Shown: one piece after another, positions 16,167 to 24,665 of the stretch
How the letters are laid out: every line of letters starts with the position of its first letter
How positions within the stretch are numbered: the stretch's first letter is position 1
Assembly (NCBI RefSeq): GCF_011038845.1
Contig: NZ_JAAKDW010000007.1
Coordinates: forward strand, 115,805 to 179,804
DNA length: 64,000 nucleotides
Reading direction: 5' to 3'
DNA from: Enterococcus sp. ZJ1622
GTDB lineage: Bacteria; Bacillota; Bacilli; Lactobacillales; Enterococcaceae
Notes under the pieces: generated by a model
What the model saw: only the letters and a program-made list of their open reading frames with translations
Told to the model about the DNA's origin: nothing
Databases searched by the model: none
Position numbers and translations under genes: made by a program

Positions 16167-17197
16167 AGAAAAAAATATTCTCACAATTATGGATCTATTT
16201 CGCTAGCATCGTCTTTGTCTCGATTTTAGTCACGCTGCTCTGCTTTCTTGGCTTTATTTTTTTACTGACCCAACAGTCGATTCCAGCTTCTGAAAAGCCG
16301 ACATTGTCTCCACTGTTCGTTTTTGCTGGATTCAGTATGATGGTCGGGACAGGCATATCGATCTTCGTCGGTCGCAGGATCTTGCAGCCGATCAGCGAAT
16401 TGCGCATGAATATGAGTAAGGTGGCAAAAGGTGATTTTTCGATACGGATGGATGAACAGCAAAAAGTGGAAGAAGTACAGCAATTGTATAAAGACTTCAA
16501 TGTGATGGTCCACGAATTGAGCAGCATCGAAACGTTGAGGAATGATTTTGTTTCTAGTGTGTCACATGAATTCAAGACTCCTCTGGCAACGATCCAAGGG
16601 TATGTCCAGCTGCTGCAGACACCGGATATTTCTGAGGAAGAACGTCAGATTTTTTTGCAACGGATGATTGAAAGCATCACGCAGCTGACGCAATTGACCG
16701 ATAATGTACTGAAATTGAATAAATTAGAAAATCAGCGGATCCAGTTAGAGAAGAAGGAATTCCGGCTAGATGAGCAGGTTCGTGAAGTGATCGTATTCCT
16801 ACAGCCGAAATGGGAAAAGGAGAACTTGGAATGGTCCATCGAATTGGAAAACATCCATTACGCAGGAAATGAAGAATTCTTGTACCAAGTCTGGCTGAAT
16901 ATCCTGGATAATGCCATCAAGTATAACCGTCCCAATGGCAACATCCAAGTGCGGCTCACACAAAATCAGGAGGACATCTTACTTGAAATCACGGATTCAG
17001 GTGTGGGAATGAACAAAGAAACACAGCAACGGATTTTCGAGAAATTTTATCAGGGGGATACCAGCCGACAGCTTGCAGGGAATGGCTTGGGACTTTCACT
17101 GGTGAAGAAAATCGTCGAGTTGCATGACGGGCACATCGATTACAGCAGTATCGAAGGAGTCGGTACGACCGCAATGATCCGTTTGAGTAAAGGATAG
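16163..17197 (+). CDS. Sensor histidine kinase
   Basis: 344 residues. Two membrane segments (~11-35 and ~51-70) are separated by only ~15 residues, so there is almost no external sensor domain. Then HAMP (LQPISELRMNMSKVAKGDFSIRM), HisKA with phospho-accepting His135 (SSVSHEFKTPLATIQGY) and HATPase_c with N box (NILDNAIKY), DSGVGM and NGLGLSLVKKI. Kinases with such short loops often sense the membrane or a partner transporter, which fits the MacB-like protein encoded divergently. Confidence 0.95.
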   Translation: MKKKIFSQLWIYFASIVFVSILVTLLCFLGFIFLLTQQSIPASEKPTLSPLFVFAGFSMMVGTGISIFVGRRILQPISELRMNMSKVAKGDFSIRMDEQQKVEEVQQLYKDFNVMVHELSSIETLRNDFVSSVSHEFKTPLATIQGYVQLLQTPDISEEERQIFLQRMIESITQLTQLTDNVLKLNKLENQRIQLEKKEFRLDEQVREVIVFLQPKWEKENLEWSIELENIHYAGNEEFLYQVWLNILDNAIKYNRPNGNIQVRLTQNQEDILLEITDSGVGMNKETQQRIFEKFYQGDTSRQLAGNGLGLSLVKKIVELHDGHIDYSSIEGVGTTAMIRLSKG

Positions 17198-17320
17198 GAA
17201 AAAGAAACGAGATGGAGAAAATAAAATATGTTCTTTCGACATCGCATCGCTGATTTTTTATTGAACTGCGGGAAAGCTAAGCGTGATACGTAAGCGGATC
17301 AAATCAAGAGAGAATGATGC

Positions 17321-17355
17321 AAGGAGAGAGCGGAGATAGAGGCCGTTCTCTCCTT
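17321..17355. terminator. Weak inverted repeat between the kinase and LysR genes
   Basis: AAGGAGAGA / TCTCTCCTT (17321-17329, 17347-17355) can pair, but neither strand shows a proper T-run afterwards. It lies where convergent transcription must end. Confidence 0.35.
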
Positions 17356-17379
17356 AGTTATATAGTGGAGTGGAAAAAT

Positions 17380-18267
17380 TCAGTTTTCCTTGCTGTCTTG
17401 CTTCAGATAAGCCCAAAAAGCATCCGAAGCTAGCGAATGTTCCCCGATTCTCCGCGTGAATGCCAAGTAGCTTTCTCTTGTGGGCGTGATCGGAACGAGG
17501 ACGGTATTTTCTTTGAGCAGATTCTTCACTGTTTTTTCCATGACGATAGCTACACCCATATCATTGGCGATCATATTGATGATCAAATCGATCCTTGAGC
17601 CTTTATAAGATATCTTAGGTTCGAATCCTGCTTCGTGACATAAATCAAGGACAGGCTGATACAGATTGGTGCTTGGTCCAAGTACTAAGAAATTCTCGTT
17701 CTGCAATTCCTCCAGTTGCAGGTGCGTTTTTGCTGCTAAAGGATGTCTTTTCGGAAGAACGGCCGCAAAATAATCTTTTTCTGTAGGGAGCCATTCAATG
17801 GATTTCGGTGGTGCTTGGAAACTACGGGCAAAATGGATCGTATCACTGTGTTCATTCGGCTCGTCATAGGTGAGTTCGACGCTTTCCACTTCTTTTAGCT
17901 GGACAGTGAATTCAGGATGAAGCTTCAGGAATTCGGTGATTTTCGCAAAACCATCATAGTTGATCATCGTCGGGATCGTCAGGATATTTAATGAAAGATT
18001 GTGTTCATTCGTATAAGTTTCCAGTACTCCCTGCATGGAATGATATTGTTCCACTACGTTTTTTACATAAGGCAACAACAAACTGCCAACCTCAGTCAAT
18101 TCGATTTTTCGATGCGAGCGTTCGAATAATCTGATGTTTAATTCTGATTCTAAAGAAAGAATCTGTTTCGAAACATTTCCTTGGGTCGTAAATTGCCTTT
18201 CAGCTGTTTTGGTAAAATTCAATGTCTCCGCTAAATCAAGGAAAACTTCAAATTTATGGATATCCAT
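17380..18267 (-). CDS. LysR-family transcriptional regulator
   Basis: 295 residues from the ATG at 18267, which has AGGAGG 6 bases upstream; the much longer open frame upstream is not used. N-terminal winged helix (IHKFEVFLDLAETLNFTKTAERQFTTQGNVSKQILSLESELNIRLFER), standard LysR. The C-terminal effector-binding domain (~90-290) is present and full length. Effector unknown. It diverges from a DUF554 membrane protein, which is probably regulated by it. Confidence 0.92.
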   Translation of the reverse strand: MDIHKFEVFLDLAETLNFTKTAERQFTTQGNVSKQILSLESELNIRLFERSHRKIELTEVGSLLLPYVKNVVEQYHSMQGVLETYTNEHNLSLNILTIPTMINYDGFAKITEFLKLHPEFTVQLKEVESVELTYDEPNEHSDTIHFARSFQAPPKSIEWLPTEKDYFAAVLPKRHPLAAKTHLQLEELQNENFLVLGPSTNLYQPVLDLCHEAGFEPKISYKGSRIDLIINMIANDMGVAIVMEKTVKNLLKENTVLVPITPTRESYLAFTRRIGEHSLASDAFWAYLKQDSKEN

Positions 18268-18427
18268 GATGCTCCTCCTATCTATTCCAAATGAGAATAC
18301 TTTAACACAAAATTTGAATTGGTGTAAACAAAACAATCTGGTACAATCATTTTTGCGATGAAAAACAATTTTTACAGAAATTTTTCTGAAATATTTTTCA
18401 TATAAAGAAAATGGGAGGAGTTTTTTT

Positions 18428-19156
18428 ATGCCAACAGGAGTTTTGATCAACGTCGGTTCTGTCTTATTTGGCGGATTGATCGGCGGTGTGTTGGGCAATA
18501 AGTTAAGCGAGAATTTTAAAACACAGCTTACGATGGTTTTTGGTGTTTGTTCGATGGGGATGGGGATTTATTCTATCGCACCGATGAAAAATATGCCAGC
18601 TGTTATTTTTGCTTTAGTCATAGGGACAGCGATCGGGTTGATCATCCATTTAGGTAATGGGATCAATAAAGGTGCAGCACTGATGCAAAAACCGATCTCT
18701 AAAATTTTTCCGAGTGAAAAATTAGGGATGACGCATGATGAGTTCATCACTACATTAGTGACAGTGATCGTATTGTTCTGTGCAAGTGGTACAGGGATTT
18801 ACGGAAGTTTGGATTCAGGGATGACAGGCGACAGCACGATTCTGATCTCTAAATCTGTATTAGACTTTTTCACTGCGGCGATCTTTGCATGTAATCTAGG
18901 TTATGTTGTTTCAGTTGTAGCGATTCCGCAATTCATTATCTTCTATATTTTGTTTTTACTGGCAAAATTCATCTATCCGCTGACAACACCTGATATGATC
19001 TTGGATTTCAAAGCATGCGGCGGTTTCTTGATGGTCGCTACAGGATTTCGGATGATCAACGTGAAAATGTTCCCAGTAGCGGATATGATTCCGGCGATGG
19101 TTGTCATCATGCCATTGAGCTGGATGTGGACCAACTGGATCATGCCATTGCTGTGA
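18428..19156 (+). CDS. DUF554-family membrane protein
   Basis: 242 residues with ~7 hydrophobic segments. The Gly-rich N-terminus (PTGVLINVGSVLFGGLIGGVLGNKL) and PAVIFALVIGTAIG ... LGNGINKG motif are characteristic of the DUF554/YdfK-type family, whose function is not established (transport is suspected). Preceded by GGGAGGAG. Divergent from the LysR gene, the only neighbour that suggests regulation. A repeat-derived terminator follows. Confidence 0.88.
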   Translation: MPTGVLINVGSVLFGGLIGGVLGNKLSENFKTQLTMVFGVCSMGMGIYSIAPMKNMPAVIFALVIGTAIGLIIHLGNGINKGAALMQKPISKIFPSEKLGMTHDEFITTLVTVIVLFCASGTGIYGSLDSGMTGDSTILISKSVLDFFTAAIFACNLGYVVSVVAIPQFIIFYILFLLAKFIYPLTTPDMILDFKACGGFLMVATGFRMINVKMFPVADMIPAMVVIMPLSWMWTNWIMPLL

Positions 19157-19209
19157 GTAAAGAATATTTTTCATCTGATCGGTCTTAGTGCCGTAGATGT
19201 AAGTTTTTG

Positions 19210-19270
19210 AACACCGTTTATTCGGAAAAGAGGAGCTGTGACAATTTTTTTGTCACAGTTCCTCTTTTTT
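19210..19270 (+). terminator. Repeat remnant with terminator hairpin after the DUF554 gene
   Basis: AACACCGTTTA (the outer end of the repeat, reverse orientation) is followed by the stem AAAAGAGGAGCTGTGACAA / TTGTCACAGTTCCTCTTTT and a T-run. The main part of the repeat unit is missing. Confidence 0.75.
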
Positions 19271-19286
19271 TCTTTGCCATACGATG

Positions 19287-19317
19287 TTTCAAAACAATAT
19301 TATATGTGATATAATAT
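19287..19317 (+). promoter_or_regulatory. Promoter overlapped by a perfect palindromic operator (PadR/DUF1700/DUF4097 operon)
   Basis: TTTCAA (19287-19292), 17-bp spacer, TATAAT (19310-19315). The perfect inverted repeat ATATTATAT-GTG-ATATAATAT (19297-19317) covers the -10. Autoregulation by the PadR-like protein encoded just downstream is the natural reading. Confidence 0.75.
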
Positions 19318-19360
19318 AGAAAATAAAATTATATTACATTTGAAAAGAGAAGGTGGAAGA

Positions 19361-19678
19361 ATGCATATTCAAATCCCGACTGTTCTTCTGGATGGCACAG
19401 TATTAGCCGCGCTTAGCAGAGAAGATATGTATGGTTACGCATTGACGAAGATCGTACAGAGCAGTTTGTCTGTCAGCGAATCAACGATGTATCCGGTATT
19501 ACGAAGACTGAAGCAAGAAGGCTACTTAGAAACTTATGACGAACCATTCGAAGGTAGGAACCGCCGATATTATCGTTTGACATCTCTGGGACATCAGCAC
19601 TTAGAAGAGATTATTGATGAATGGATCGTTTTTCGCGATTCCCTAGACCGACTATTGGAGGACAATAACAATGAATGA
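19361..19678 (+). CDS. PadR-family regulator (short PadR-s2 type)
   Basis: 105 residues from the ATG at 19361, with AAGGTGG upstream. It is essentially a lone winged helix: LDGTVLAALSREDMYGYALTKIVQ, SESTMYPVLRRLKQEGYLETY, GRNRRYYRLTSLGHQHL. It lacks the long C-terminal helical domain of the PadR at 5976. It heads a three-gene operon with DUF1700 and DUF4097 genes and overlaps the next gene by 8 bases. In Firmicutes this trio is common and linked to envelope stress; effector unknown. Confidence 0.9.
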   Translation: MHIQIPTVLLDGTVLAALSREDMYGYALTKIVQSSLSVSESTMYPVLRRLKQEGYLETYDEPFEGRNRRYYRLTSLGHQHLEEIIDEWIVFRDSLDRLLEDNNNE

Positions 19679-20282
19679 ATATTTGAATGAAGTCATGGAC
19701 AATCTTCACGAGATACCAGAAGATGATCGGTTTGATCTTATCCAATATTATGAAGAATATTTTTTGGACTCTGGAAAAAGTCTGGATCAGATCGTAGAAG
19801 AGTACGGTACACCGAAACAATTTGCGTTGAAGTTGAAAATCAGTTATTTCTCAGAAGAAAGTGGCGAAGCAGCGGATTACCCAGCTGGAGGGCCTAAACG
19901 GCAAATGCGGCTGATCTGGATGATCCTCTTAGGCTTGTTCGCATCACCTGTGCTGATTCCATTGGCCTTGGGATTCATTTTGGTCATTGGAGGTATCTTG
20001 GGTGCATTAGCCGCGATTATCATTGGGATCTACGTTATTTGTATCACGGTTTTAGGTATCGGGCTGGTCATGATCCTCGCAGGAATCAGTGTCTTAGGAC
20101 AGTCCGTCACAAGCGGCTTGTTTTTTGCAGGTACGGGTTTGTTTGCGACAGGAGCAGCTGTTTTCTTCGCACCTTTGTTACTGAAGGGAACGAAATGGAT
20201 GTTTTACGTCATGATGAACTTTGTCAAATGGGTAGGGCGACGCTTTATCACAAAACGTCAGTTCCATTCAGCGAATATATAA
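19671..20282 (+). CDS. DUF1700 (HAAS-type) membrane protein
   Basis: 203 residues. A soluble N-terminal helical domain (NEYLNEVMDNLHEIPEDDRFDLIQYYEEYF ... EYGTPKQFALKLK) matches HAAS/DUF1700. It is followed by three or four membrane segments (~85-185) and a basic C-terminus. Such proteins are thought to connect PadR-type regulators with membrane signals. Overlap with the PadR gene by 8 bases indicates coupled translation. Confidence 0.88.
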   Translation: MNEYLNEVMDNLHEIPEDDRFDLIQYYEEYFLDSGKSLDQIVEEYGTPKQFALKLKISYFSEESGEAADYPAGGPKRQMRLIWMILLGLFASPVLIPLALGFILVIGGILGALAAIIIGIYVICITVLGIGLVMILAGISVLGQSVTSGLFFAGTGLFATGAAVFFAPLLLKGTKWMFYVMMNFVKWVGRRFITKRQFHSANI

Positions 20283-20300
20283 GAAAGCGGAGGGGCAGAA

Positions 20301-21128
20301 ATGAAATTAAAATATTTTTTGATTACAGGGATCAGCCTGATGTTTATCGGAGGAATCCTTGCCGGGATCACTTATAATGCCGGTGCACAAAAAAGCATGG
20401 CTTGGGAAAACGGTCCTAAACTGCTTGATATCGCTCAAGAAACAAAAAAAATCGATGGTGTAGAGCAAATCATGATCCATGCAGAATATCAGCATGTCAC
20501 TATCAAACGCGGGCTGAATTTCGAAGTAGCAATGACTTACGAAAAATCGGAAAGACCGCAACTCACAGTTAAAAACAAACGCTTGTCCATTATCGCAAAT
20601 AGTAAACCGCATCGTGCAATGATCGATATGGACGATGCAGATGCAGAGCTGACCATAACGATCCCGAAAGATATCGAACTATCCGAACTTCAGATCGAGA
20701 GCAGTAACAGTGCCATCGAAATGGATGAATTGACAAGCAAAAAAGTAGTGTTGAATATGTACGATGGTTGGGCGACGATCAATGCTCTGACTGCAGATTC
20801 TCTGGTCGCTGATGATAAATTAGGCACCTTTTCTCTGATCGGTTCAAACATTCAAACCATGAAAGCTTCTGCTAGCGACAGCCGCTTTTACCTTACTCGT
20901 CTGGACCCAGAAAGTAGCGGAACGGTTGATATGCAAAATAGCCAGCTGACATTCCACGAGATGGAAACTGGGGGATATGATATCCAGCTTGAAGGCGATT
21001 CGCGGATCGAAAGAAGCGACGAAGAATCTACTACGAGTTCCTTCAGTCAAGGAAAGAAAAAAATAAAAGTGACTGGTCAGAACAATATGGTACGAATAAC
21101 GACAGACGACGAAGAATTTGAAGATTAG
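20301..21128 (+). CDS. DUF4097 (beta-solenoid, LiaX-like) envelope protein
   Basis: 275 residues. An N-terminal signal anchor (YFLITGISLMFIGGILAGITYNAG) is followed by a repetitive beta-rich region (~45-255): VEQIMIHAEYQHVTIKRG, LTITIPKDIELSELQIESSNSAIEMDEL and a late GKKKIKVTGQNN. This is the DUF4097 'putative adhesin' fold, also present in LiaX, an enterococcal envelope-stress sensor for antimicrobial peptides. This protein lacks the long N-terminal LiaX domain, so it is a relative and not LiaX. Third gene of the PadR operon, with GGAGGGG upstream; a terminator follows. Confidence 0.85.
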   Translation: MKLKYFLITGISLMFIGGILAGITYNAGAQKSMAWENGPKLLDIAQETKKIDGVEQIMIHAEYQHVTIKRGLNFEVAMTYEKSERPQLTVKNKRLSIIANSKPHRAMIDMDDADAELTITIPKDIELSELQIESSNSAIEMDELTSKKVVLNMYDGWATINALTADSLVADDKLGTFSLIGSNIQTMKASASDSRFYLTRLDPESSGTVDMQNSQLTFHEMETGGYDIQLEGDSRIERSDEESTTSSFSQGKKKIKVTGQNNMVRITTDDEEFED

Positions 21129-21153
21129 CCGTACCCAACATATAAATAGCCAG

Positions 21154-21193
21154 AAAAAGCAAAGCAGCGATTGTTTCGTTCTTTGCTTTTTTT
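21154..21193 (+). terminator. Terminator of the PadR-DUF1700-DUF4097 operon
   Basis: AAAAAGCAAAG / CTTTGCTTTTTTT around a 14-base loop. Confidence 0.85.
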
Positions 21194-21267
21194 CATCGCA
21201 TAACTCCTTCAACTATAGTAAAATAAAGACAGAAGCTGTAAGAAAGCTTGTAAATGGGGAGCATAGG

Positions 21268-21768
21268 ATGGAGAAGCAAATGAAAGTAGAAGAAACACAG
21301 CGTGAAAAATTGAGAAAAGAAATGGCATCTTTACATAGTTACATCACTTCACTTAGCAAGAACTATTACGACAATGAAAAAGAAAGAGTCACCATCAGCT
21401 ATCCGAATACGTCAGAAGGACGCCAATTGGAACAAGTCTATAATGAGGTCTTCAAACATCTGCTGACTGTCAAAAAAGAACTGGATTACTATTCTTTACC
21501 GATTCTCGATACTGGGATACTGAAGTATGACGAAGAATTGGAGCGCTTCGTCTTCAAGTCGGTCCGGGAAGATCTTGTGCTGTCGGCTGGAATGGATTTA
21601 GAAATCCTGGTGGAAGATTACTTTACAGAAGAAAAACATTGGGTAAGGACAAGCTTGGACTATCTGCCGCCAGCTGCAGGCGGGACCCAGGCAAGAGGCT
21701 GGTATATCACCGAAGACAAAGACCTGGAACTAGAAGGTGCGATGGCAAGAATACGCAAGAAACAATAA
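21268..21768 (+). CDS. DUF5348-like soluble protein
   Basis: 166 residues from the ATG at 21268, with GGGGAGC upstream; the open frame extends back into the previous terminator and is not used there. A charged helical N-terminus (~1-75, MKVEETQREKLRKEMASLHSY) is followed by a beta domain (YDEELERFVFKS ... HWVRTSLDYLP ... GWYITED) resembling DUF5348. Members are small proteins of unknown function, often on mobile elements. Nothing nearby explains a role. Confidence 0.6.
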   Translation: MEKQMKVEETQREKLRKEMASLHSYITSLSKNYYDNEKERVTISYPNTSEGRQLEQVYNEVFKHLLTVKKELDYYSLPILDTGILKYDEELERFVFKSVREDLVLSAGMDLEILVEDYFTEEKHWVRTSLDYLPPAAGGTQARGWYITEDKDLELEGAMARIRKKQ

Positions 21769-21859
21769 GTATATCCTTACGATTGACGAAGATAGAGATG
21801 ATGGTAAAAACAGGCAATGGTTTAGTCAGTGTCTGAAAAAATAAAGGAGAATCCTATTT

Positions 21860-22729
21860 ATGAAAGAGAAAAAAGCAGCATACGTCAATGGGTATGCAGG
21901 AATCGCAGGTTTGTTTTTATTAGCTGTCGCAGGTGCCTATTTCTTTTACTTAGGTACAACTAGTGAAAAGTTCTGGGCAGTAGCTTTAGGTGTGGTGTCG
22001 TGGGGGATTGCGCTGATCTTGTTAAGCTCAGCAACAGTAGTCAGTCCTAATCAAGCAAAAGTGATTCTATTTTTTGGTCAGTATATGGGGACGATTCGGG
22101 AAAGCGGCTTTTTTCTGACCGTACCTTTTGCGCAAAAAATCGACATTTCGCTGAAAGTACGAAATTTCAACAGCTCTGTTTTGAAAGTCAATGACTTGGA
22201 TGGCAATCCGATCGAGATCTCAGCCGTCGTCGTTTTTAAAGTCGTCGATACAGCCAAAGCACTGTTTGATGTCGCGTATTATCATGATTTTGTTGAGATC
22301 CAAAGTGAAACGGCGGTCAGACATATCGCAAGCCAATATCCTTATGATACCTTTAATGACGATGATCTGACGTTGCGAGGAAATATCACAGCAGTCTCAG
22401 ACGAACTGGCAAGTGAATTGCAGGAACGTCTATCTGTCGCCGGAGTGGAAGTCCTTGAAACAAGACTGAACCATTTGGCGTACGCCACAGAGATTGCCAG
22501 TGCGATGCTACAGCGCCAGCAGGCAAGAGCGATCCTTTCGGCAAGGCAAACGATTGTAGAAGGCGCAGTGACGATGACGCAGATGGCGCTGGAACAAATC
22601 GAAGAAGGGCAAGAAATCAATTTTACAGACGATCGAAAAGTACAATTGATCAACAACCTGCTTGTTTCGATCATTACAGATAAAGGCACGCAGCCAGTGA
22701 TCAATACTGGTGATTTGAAAGAGAAATAA
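21860..22729 (+). CDS. SPFH/band-7 domain membrane protein
   Basis: 289 residues. Two hydrophobic segments near the N-terminus (~12-30, ~36-57) are followed by an SPFH domain (VVSPNQAKVILFFGQYMGTIRESGFFLTVPF ... VRNFNSSVLKVNDLDGNPIEISAVVVFKVVDTAKALFDV) and a C-terminal helical region with AYATEIASAMLQRQQARAILSARQTIVEGAV. SPFH proteins form oligomeric membrane scaffolds (flotillin/stomatin type). AAGGAG precedes the ATG. No NfeD-type partner is adjacent. Confidence 0.92.
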   Translation: MKEKKAAYVNGYAGIAGLFLLAVAGAYFFYLGTTSEKFWAVALGVVSWGIALILLSSATVVSPNQAKVILFFGQYMGTIRESGFFLTVPFAQKIDISLKVRNFNSSVLKVNDLDGNPIEISAVVVFKVVDTAKALFDVAYYHDFVEIQSETAVRHIASQYPYDTFNDDDLTLRGNITAVSDELASELQERLSVAGVEVLETRLNHLAYATEIASAMLQRQQARAILSARQTIVEGAVTMTQMALEQIEEGQEINFTDDRKVQLINNLLVSIITDKGTQPVINTGDLKEK

Positions 22730-22770
22730 TGAAACTTGAGAGTTTGGACAAAGTGTATGGACATAATGTG

Positions 22771-22809
22771 AAAGGGGATGTGACAAAAGTCTTGTCACAT
22801 TCTCTTTTT
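22771..22809 (+). terminator. Terminator hairpin after the SPFH gene, first part of the repeat array
   Basis: AGGGGATGTGACAA / TTGTCACATTCTCT with TTTTT after it; same hairpin type as at 5297, 43932 and 54713. Confidence 0.85.
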
Positions 22810-22815
22810 ACGAAT

Positions 22816-23419
22816 AAACGGTGTTCCAGAGACAGCCTATCGGCAATAAGGCACGATTTTGTAAAATATGGGAAGCTATTTTTCAAAATCGCTTCTTATC
22901 GCTCAAGGCTGAACGTCTTTGTCACAACCTCTCCACTAAACGGTGTTCAAAAGCTTGCATCTGCGGCACTAAGCCCAATCAGATGAAAAATATGGAAAGC
23001 TATTTTTATCTGATCGTTCTTACTGCTTGATGCAGAACAGCTTTTTCACAACCTCTTGATATAAACGGTGTTCTCCTACCAACTCCTCGGGCACAAGTCA
23101 CAATATTCATCAAACATGAGAAGCTGTTTTTTGAAATTGTTCCTTGTGCCTCAGAGTTAAACGGCAGCTCACAACCTCTGATTCACGGTGTTCCAGCGCC
23201 AGCTTTTCGGTGATAAGTTCACTGAACAAGAAAATATGAGGAGCTATTTTCTGTTCAGTGTCCTTATTCCTTAAAGCAGAACGCAGTTGTCACAACCTCA
23301 CACACGGTGTTCTAGAAGTAGCTTCTTCGGAAATAAGCCGAAATTTCACAAAAATTTGAGAAGCAATTTTCGTAAATTCCTTCTTATTTCTTGAAGCTGC
23401 CCACTTCTGTCACAACCTC
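22816..23419 (+). repeat. Array of five tandem hairpin repeats (~117 bp each)
   Basis: Units at 22816-22931, 22938-23055, 23063-23178, 23184-23299 and 23303-23419. Each begins (A)ACGGTGTTC and ends CACAACCTC, separated by 3-7 bases. Unit sequences differ greatly in the stems but keep the centre (TATGGGAAGCTATTTT, TATGGAAAGCTATTTT, ATGAGAAGCTGTTTTT, TATGAGGAGCTATTTT, TTGAGAAGCAATTTT). This fills nearly all of the 800-bp gap between the SPFH gene and the yxeA gene; no protein-coding frame is credible there. Confidence 0.9.
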
Positions 23420-23529
23420 TTTTTTAGGAACATGACAATATTGAAAGGAAGATGATAGTTGATTCTAAGGCACTTCTGCCTTATTTTTTTTATACTTGAT
23501 TCATCAAGGAAGAGAGAAGGGAAAGTCAA

Positions 23530-23892
23530 GTGAAGAAATTTCTAATCGGTATTCTTGCTGTGATTGTCATCGGGTTTGCCGGCTTGCAAATCGCTGAACA
23601 TCTCGTGATGGGTGGGGATGACTATTACGTCCAAATCACGACAGATGGTCAAAAAGAGATTGTCAAAGCGGATAACGGACAAGAATACATCAATTATAAA
23701 TACATAGTGACAGGCTATGACGAAGACGGAAAAGAGAAGCAATTAGAATTTACAGGTCAACAAGATCGTCCGTTGCGCAAAAGTGCGTATCTAAAAGTAA
23801 CTTGGAATAAAAAGAAAGGTGTTACTTCTTATGAAGAAGTGAAACAATCAGACATTCCAAAAACAGCAGAAAAAAAATTAAACAAAGGATAG
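23530..23892 (+). CDS. YxeA-family secreted or membrane-anchored protein
   Basis: 120 residues starting at GTG 23530. An N-terminal hydrophobic signal (KKFLIGILAVIVIGFAGLQIA) and a small beta-rich domain (DDYYVQITTDG, YINYKYIVTGYDEDGKEKQLEFTGQ, LRKSAYLKVTWNKKKGVTSYEEV) fit YxeA. In Bacillus yxeA lies beside the yxdLM ABC transporter genes that respond to antimicrobial peptide LL-37; here too it precedes an ATPase and a permease gene, 7 bases apart from the former. Precise role unknown. Confidence 0.85.
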   Translation: MKKFLIGILAVIVIGFAGLQIAEHLVMGGDDYYVQITTDGQKEIVKADNGQEYINYKYIVTGYDEDGKEKQLEFTGQQDRPLRKSAYLKVTWNKKKGVTSYEEVKQSDIPKTAEKKLNKG

Positions 23893-23899
23893 GTAAAAA

Positions 23900-24652
23900 A
23901 TGGACAAAATCGTTGAAGTACAAGATGTAACAAAAGTTTATGGAAAAAACAATGAGAAAAAAACACAAGCATTGAACGGAATCACATTCGATGTGGAAAA
24001 AGGTGAATTCATCGGGATCATGGGTGCATCAGGTTCCGGGAAATCCACATTGCTGAACATTTTATCCACATTGGACAAACCGACAAACGGACACATCCGT
24101 ATCAATGAGAAAGATGTGACAACTCTTAAAGGCAATCAGTTAGCTGATTTTCGAGCAAAAGAGATCGGATTTATTTTCCAGGATTTCAATTTACTAGAAA
24201 ATCTGACTGCTCAAGAAAACATCGCAGTTCCTCTTTCTTTACAAGGCGTACGACCAAAAGAAATCAAGCAGCGTGTACGCAAAATAGCCGAACGTCTATC
24301 AATCTCTCATATTCTGGAAAGCTATCCTTCTGAAATTTCTGGGGGACAAAAACAGCGTGTAGCAGCAGCTCGCGCATTGATCACGCAGCCTACGATCTTA
24401 TTAGGAGATGAACCAACAGGGGCGTTGGATTCTAAAAGTGCGCGTGATTTGCTTGATACCATGGACGAATTGAATACAAAAGACCGTGTATCGATCCTTT
24501 TAGTAACACATGATCCATTCTCAGCAAGCTATTGTCAGCGGATCTTATTTATCAAAGATGGCGGGATCCACCAGGAAGTAAAACGCGGCGATCAAAGTCG
24601 GGACTCGTTCTATCGGGAAATCTTATCCATTCTAGGAAACTTAGAACAGTAA
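23900..24652 (+). CDS. ABC transporter ATPase, BceA/YxdL type
   Basis: 250 residues. Walker A GASGSGKSTLLN, Q-loop IFQDFNLLENLT, signature SGGQKQRVAAARAL, Walker B LLGDEPTGALD and H-loop VTHD are all present. Close to ATPases of antimicrobial-peptide detoxification/sensing modules. It is followed after 13 bases by its BceB-type permease. Unlike the Bacillus loci, no BceRS-type two-component system is adjacent. Confidence 0.93.
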   Translation: MDKIVEVQDVTKVYGKNNEKKTQALNGITFDVEKGEFIGIMGASGSGKSTLLNILSTLDKPTNGHIRINEKDVTTLKGNQLADFRAKEIGFIFQDFNLLENLTAQENIAVPLSLQGVRPKEIKQRVRKIAERLSISHILESYPSEISGGQKQRVAAARALITQPTILLGDEPTGALDSKSARDLLDTMDELNTKDRVSILLVTHDPFSASYCQRILFIKDGGIHQEVKRGDQSRDSFYREILSILGNLEQ

Positions 24653-24665
24653 GGGGGGAATTCAC

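Noticed and set aside
15492..17197. Naming the two-component system after a described enterococcal system such as a chlorhexidine-tolerance pair
   Set aside because: Nothing in the sequence alone fixes the orthology; OmpR-type pairs are too alike to name from memory.
17380..18498. Longer LysR frame starting at 18498
   Set aside because: It would extend beyond the normal LysR N-terminus and reach into the neighbouring divergent gene; AGGAGG precedes the ATG at 18267.
22816..23419. Regularly spaced repeats suggesting a CRISPR array
   Set aside because: Units are ~117 bp with junctions of 3-7 bp and no unique spacers, and no cas genes are present. They belong to the intergenic hairpin family.
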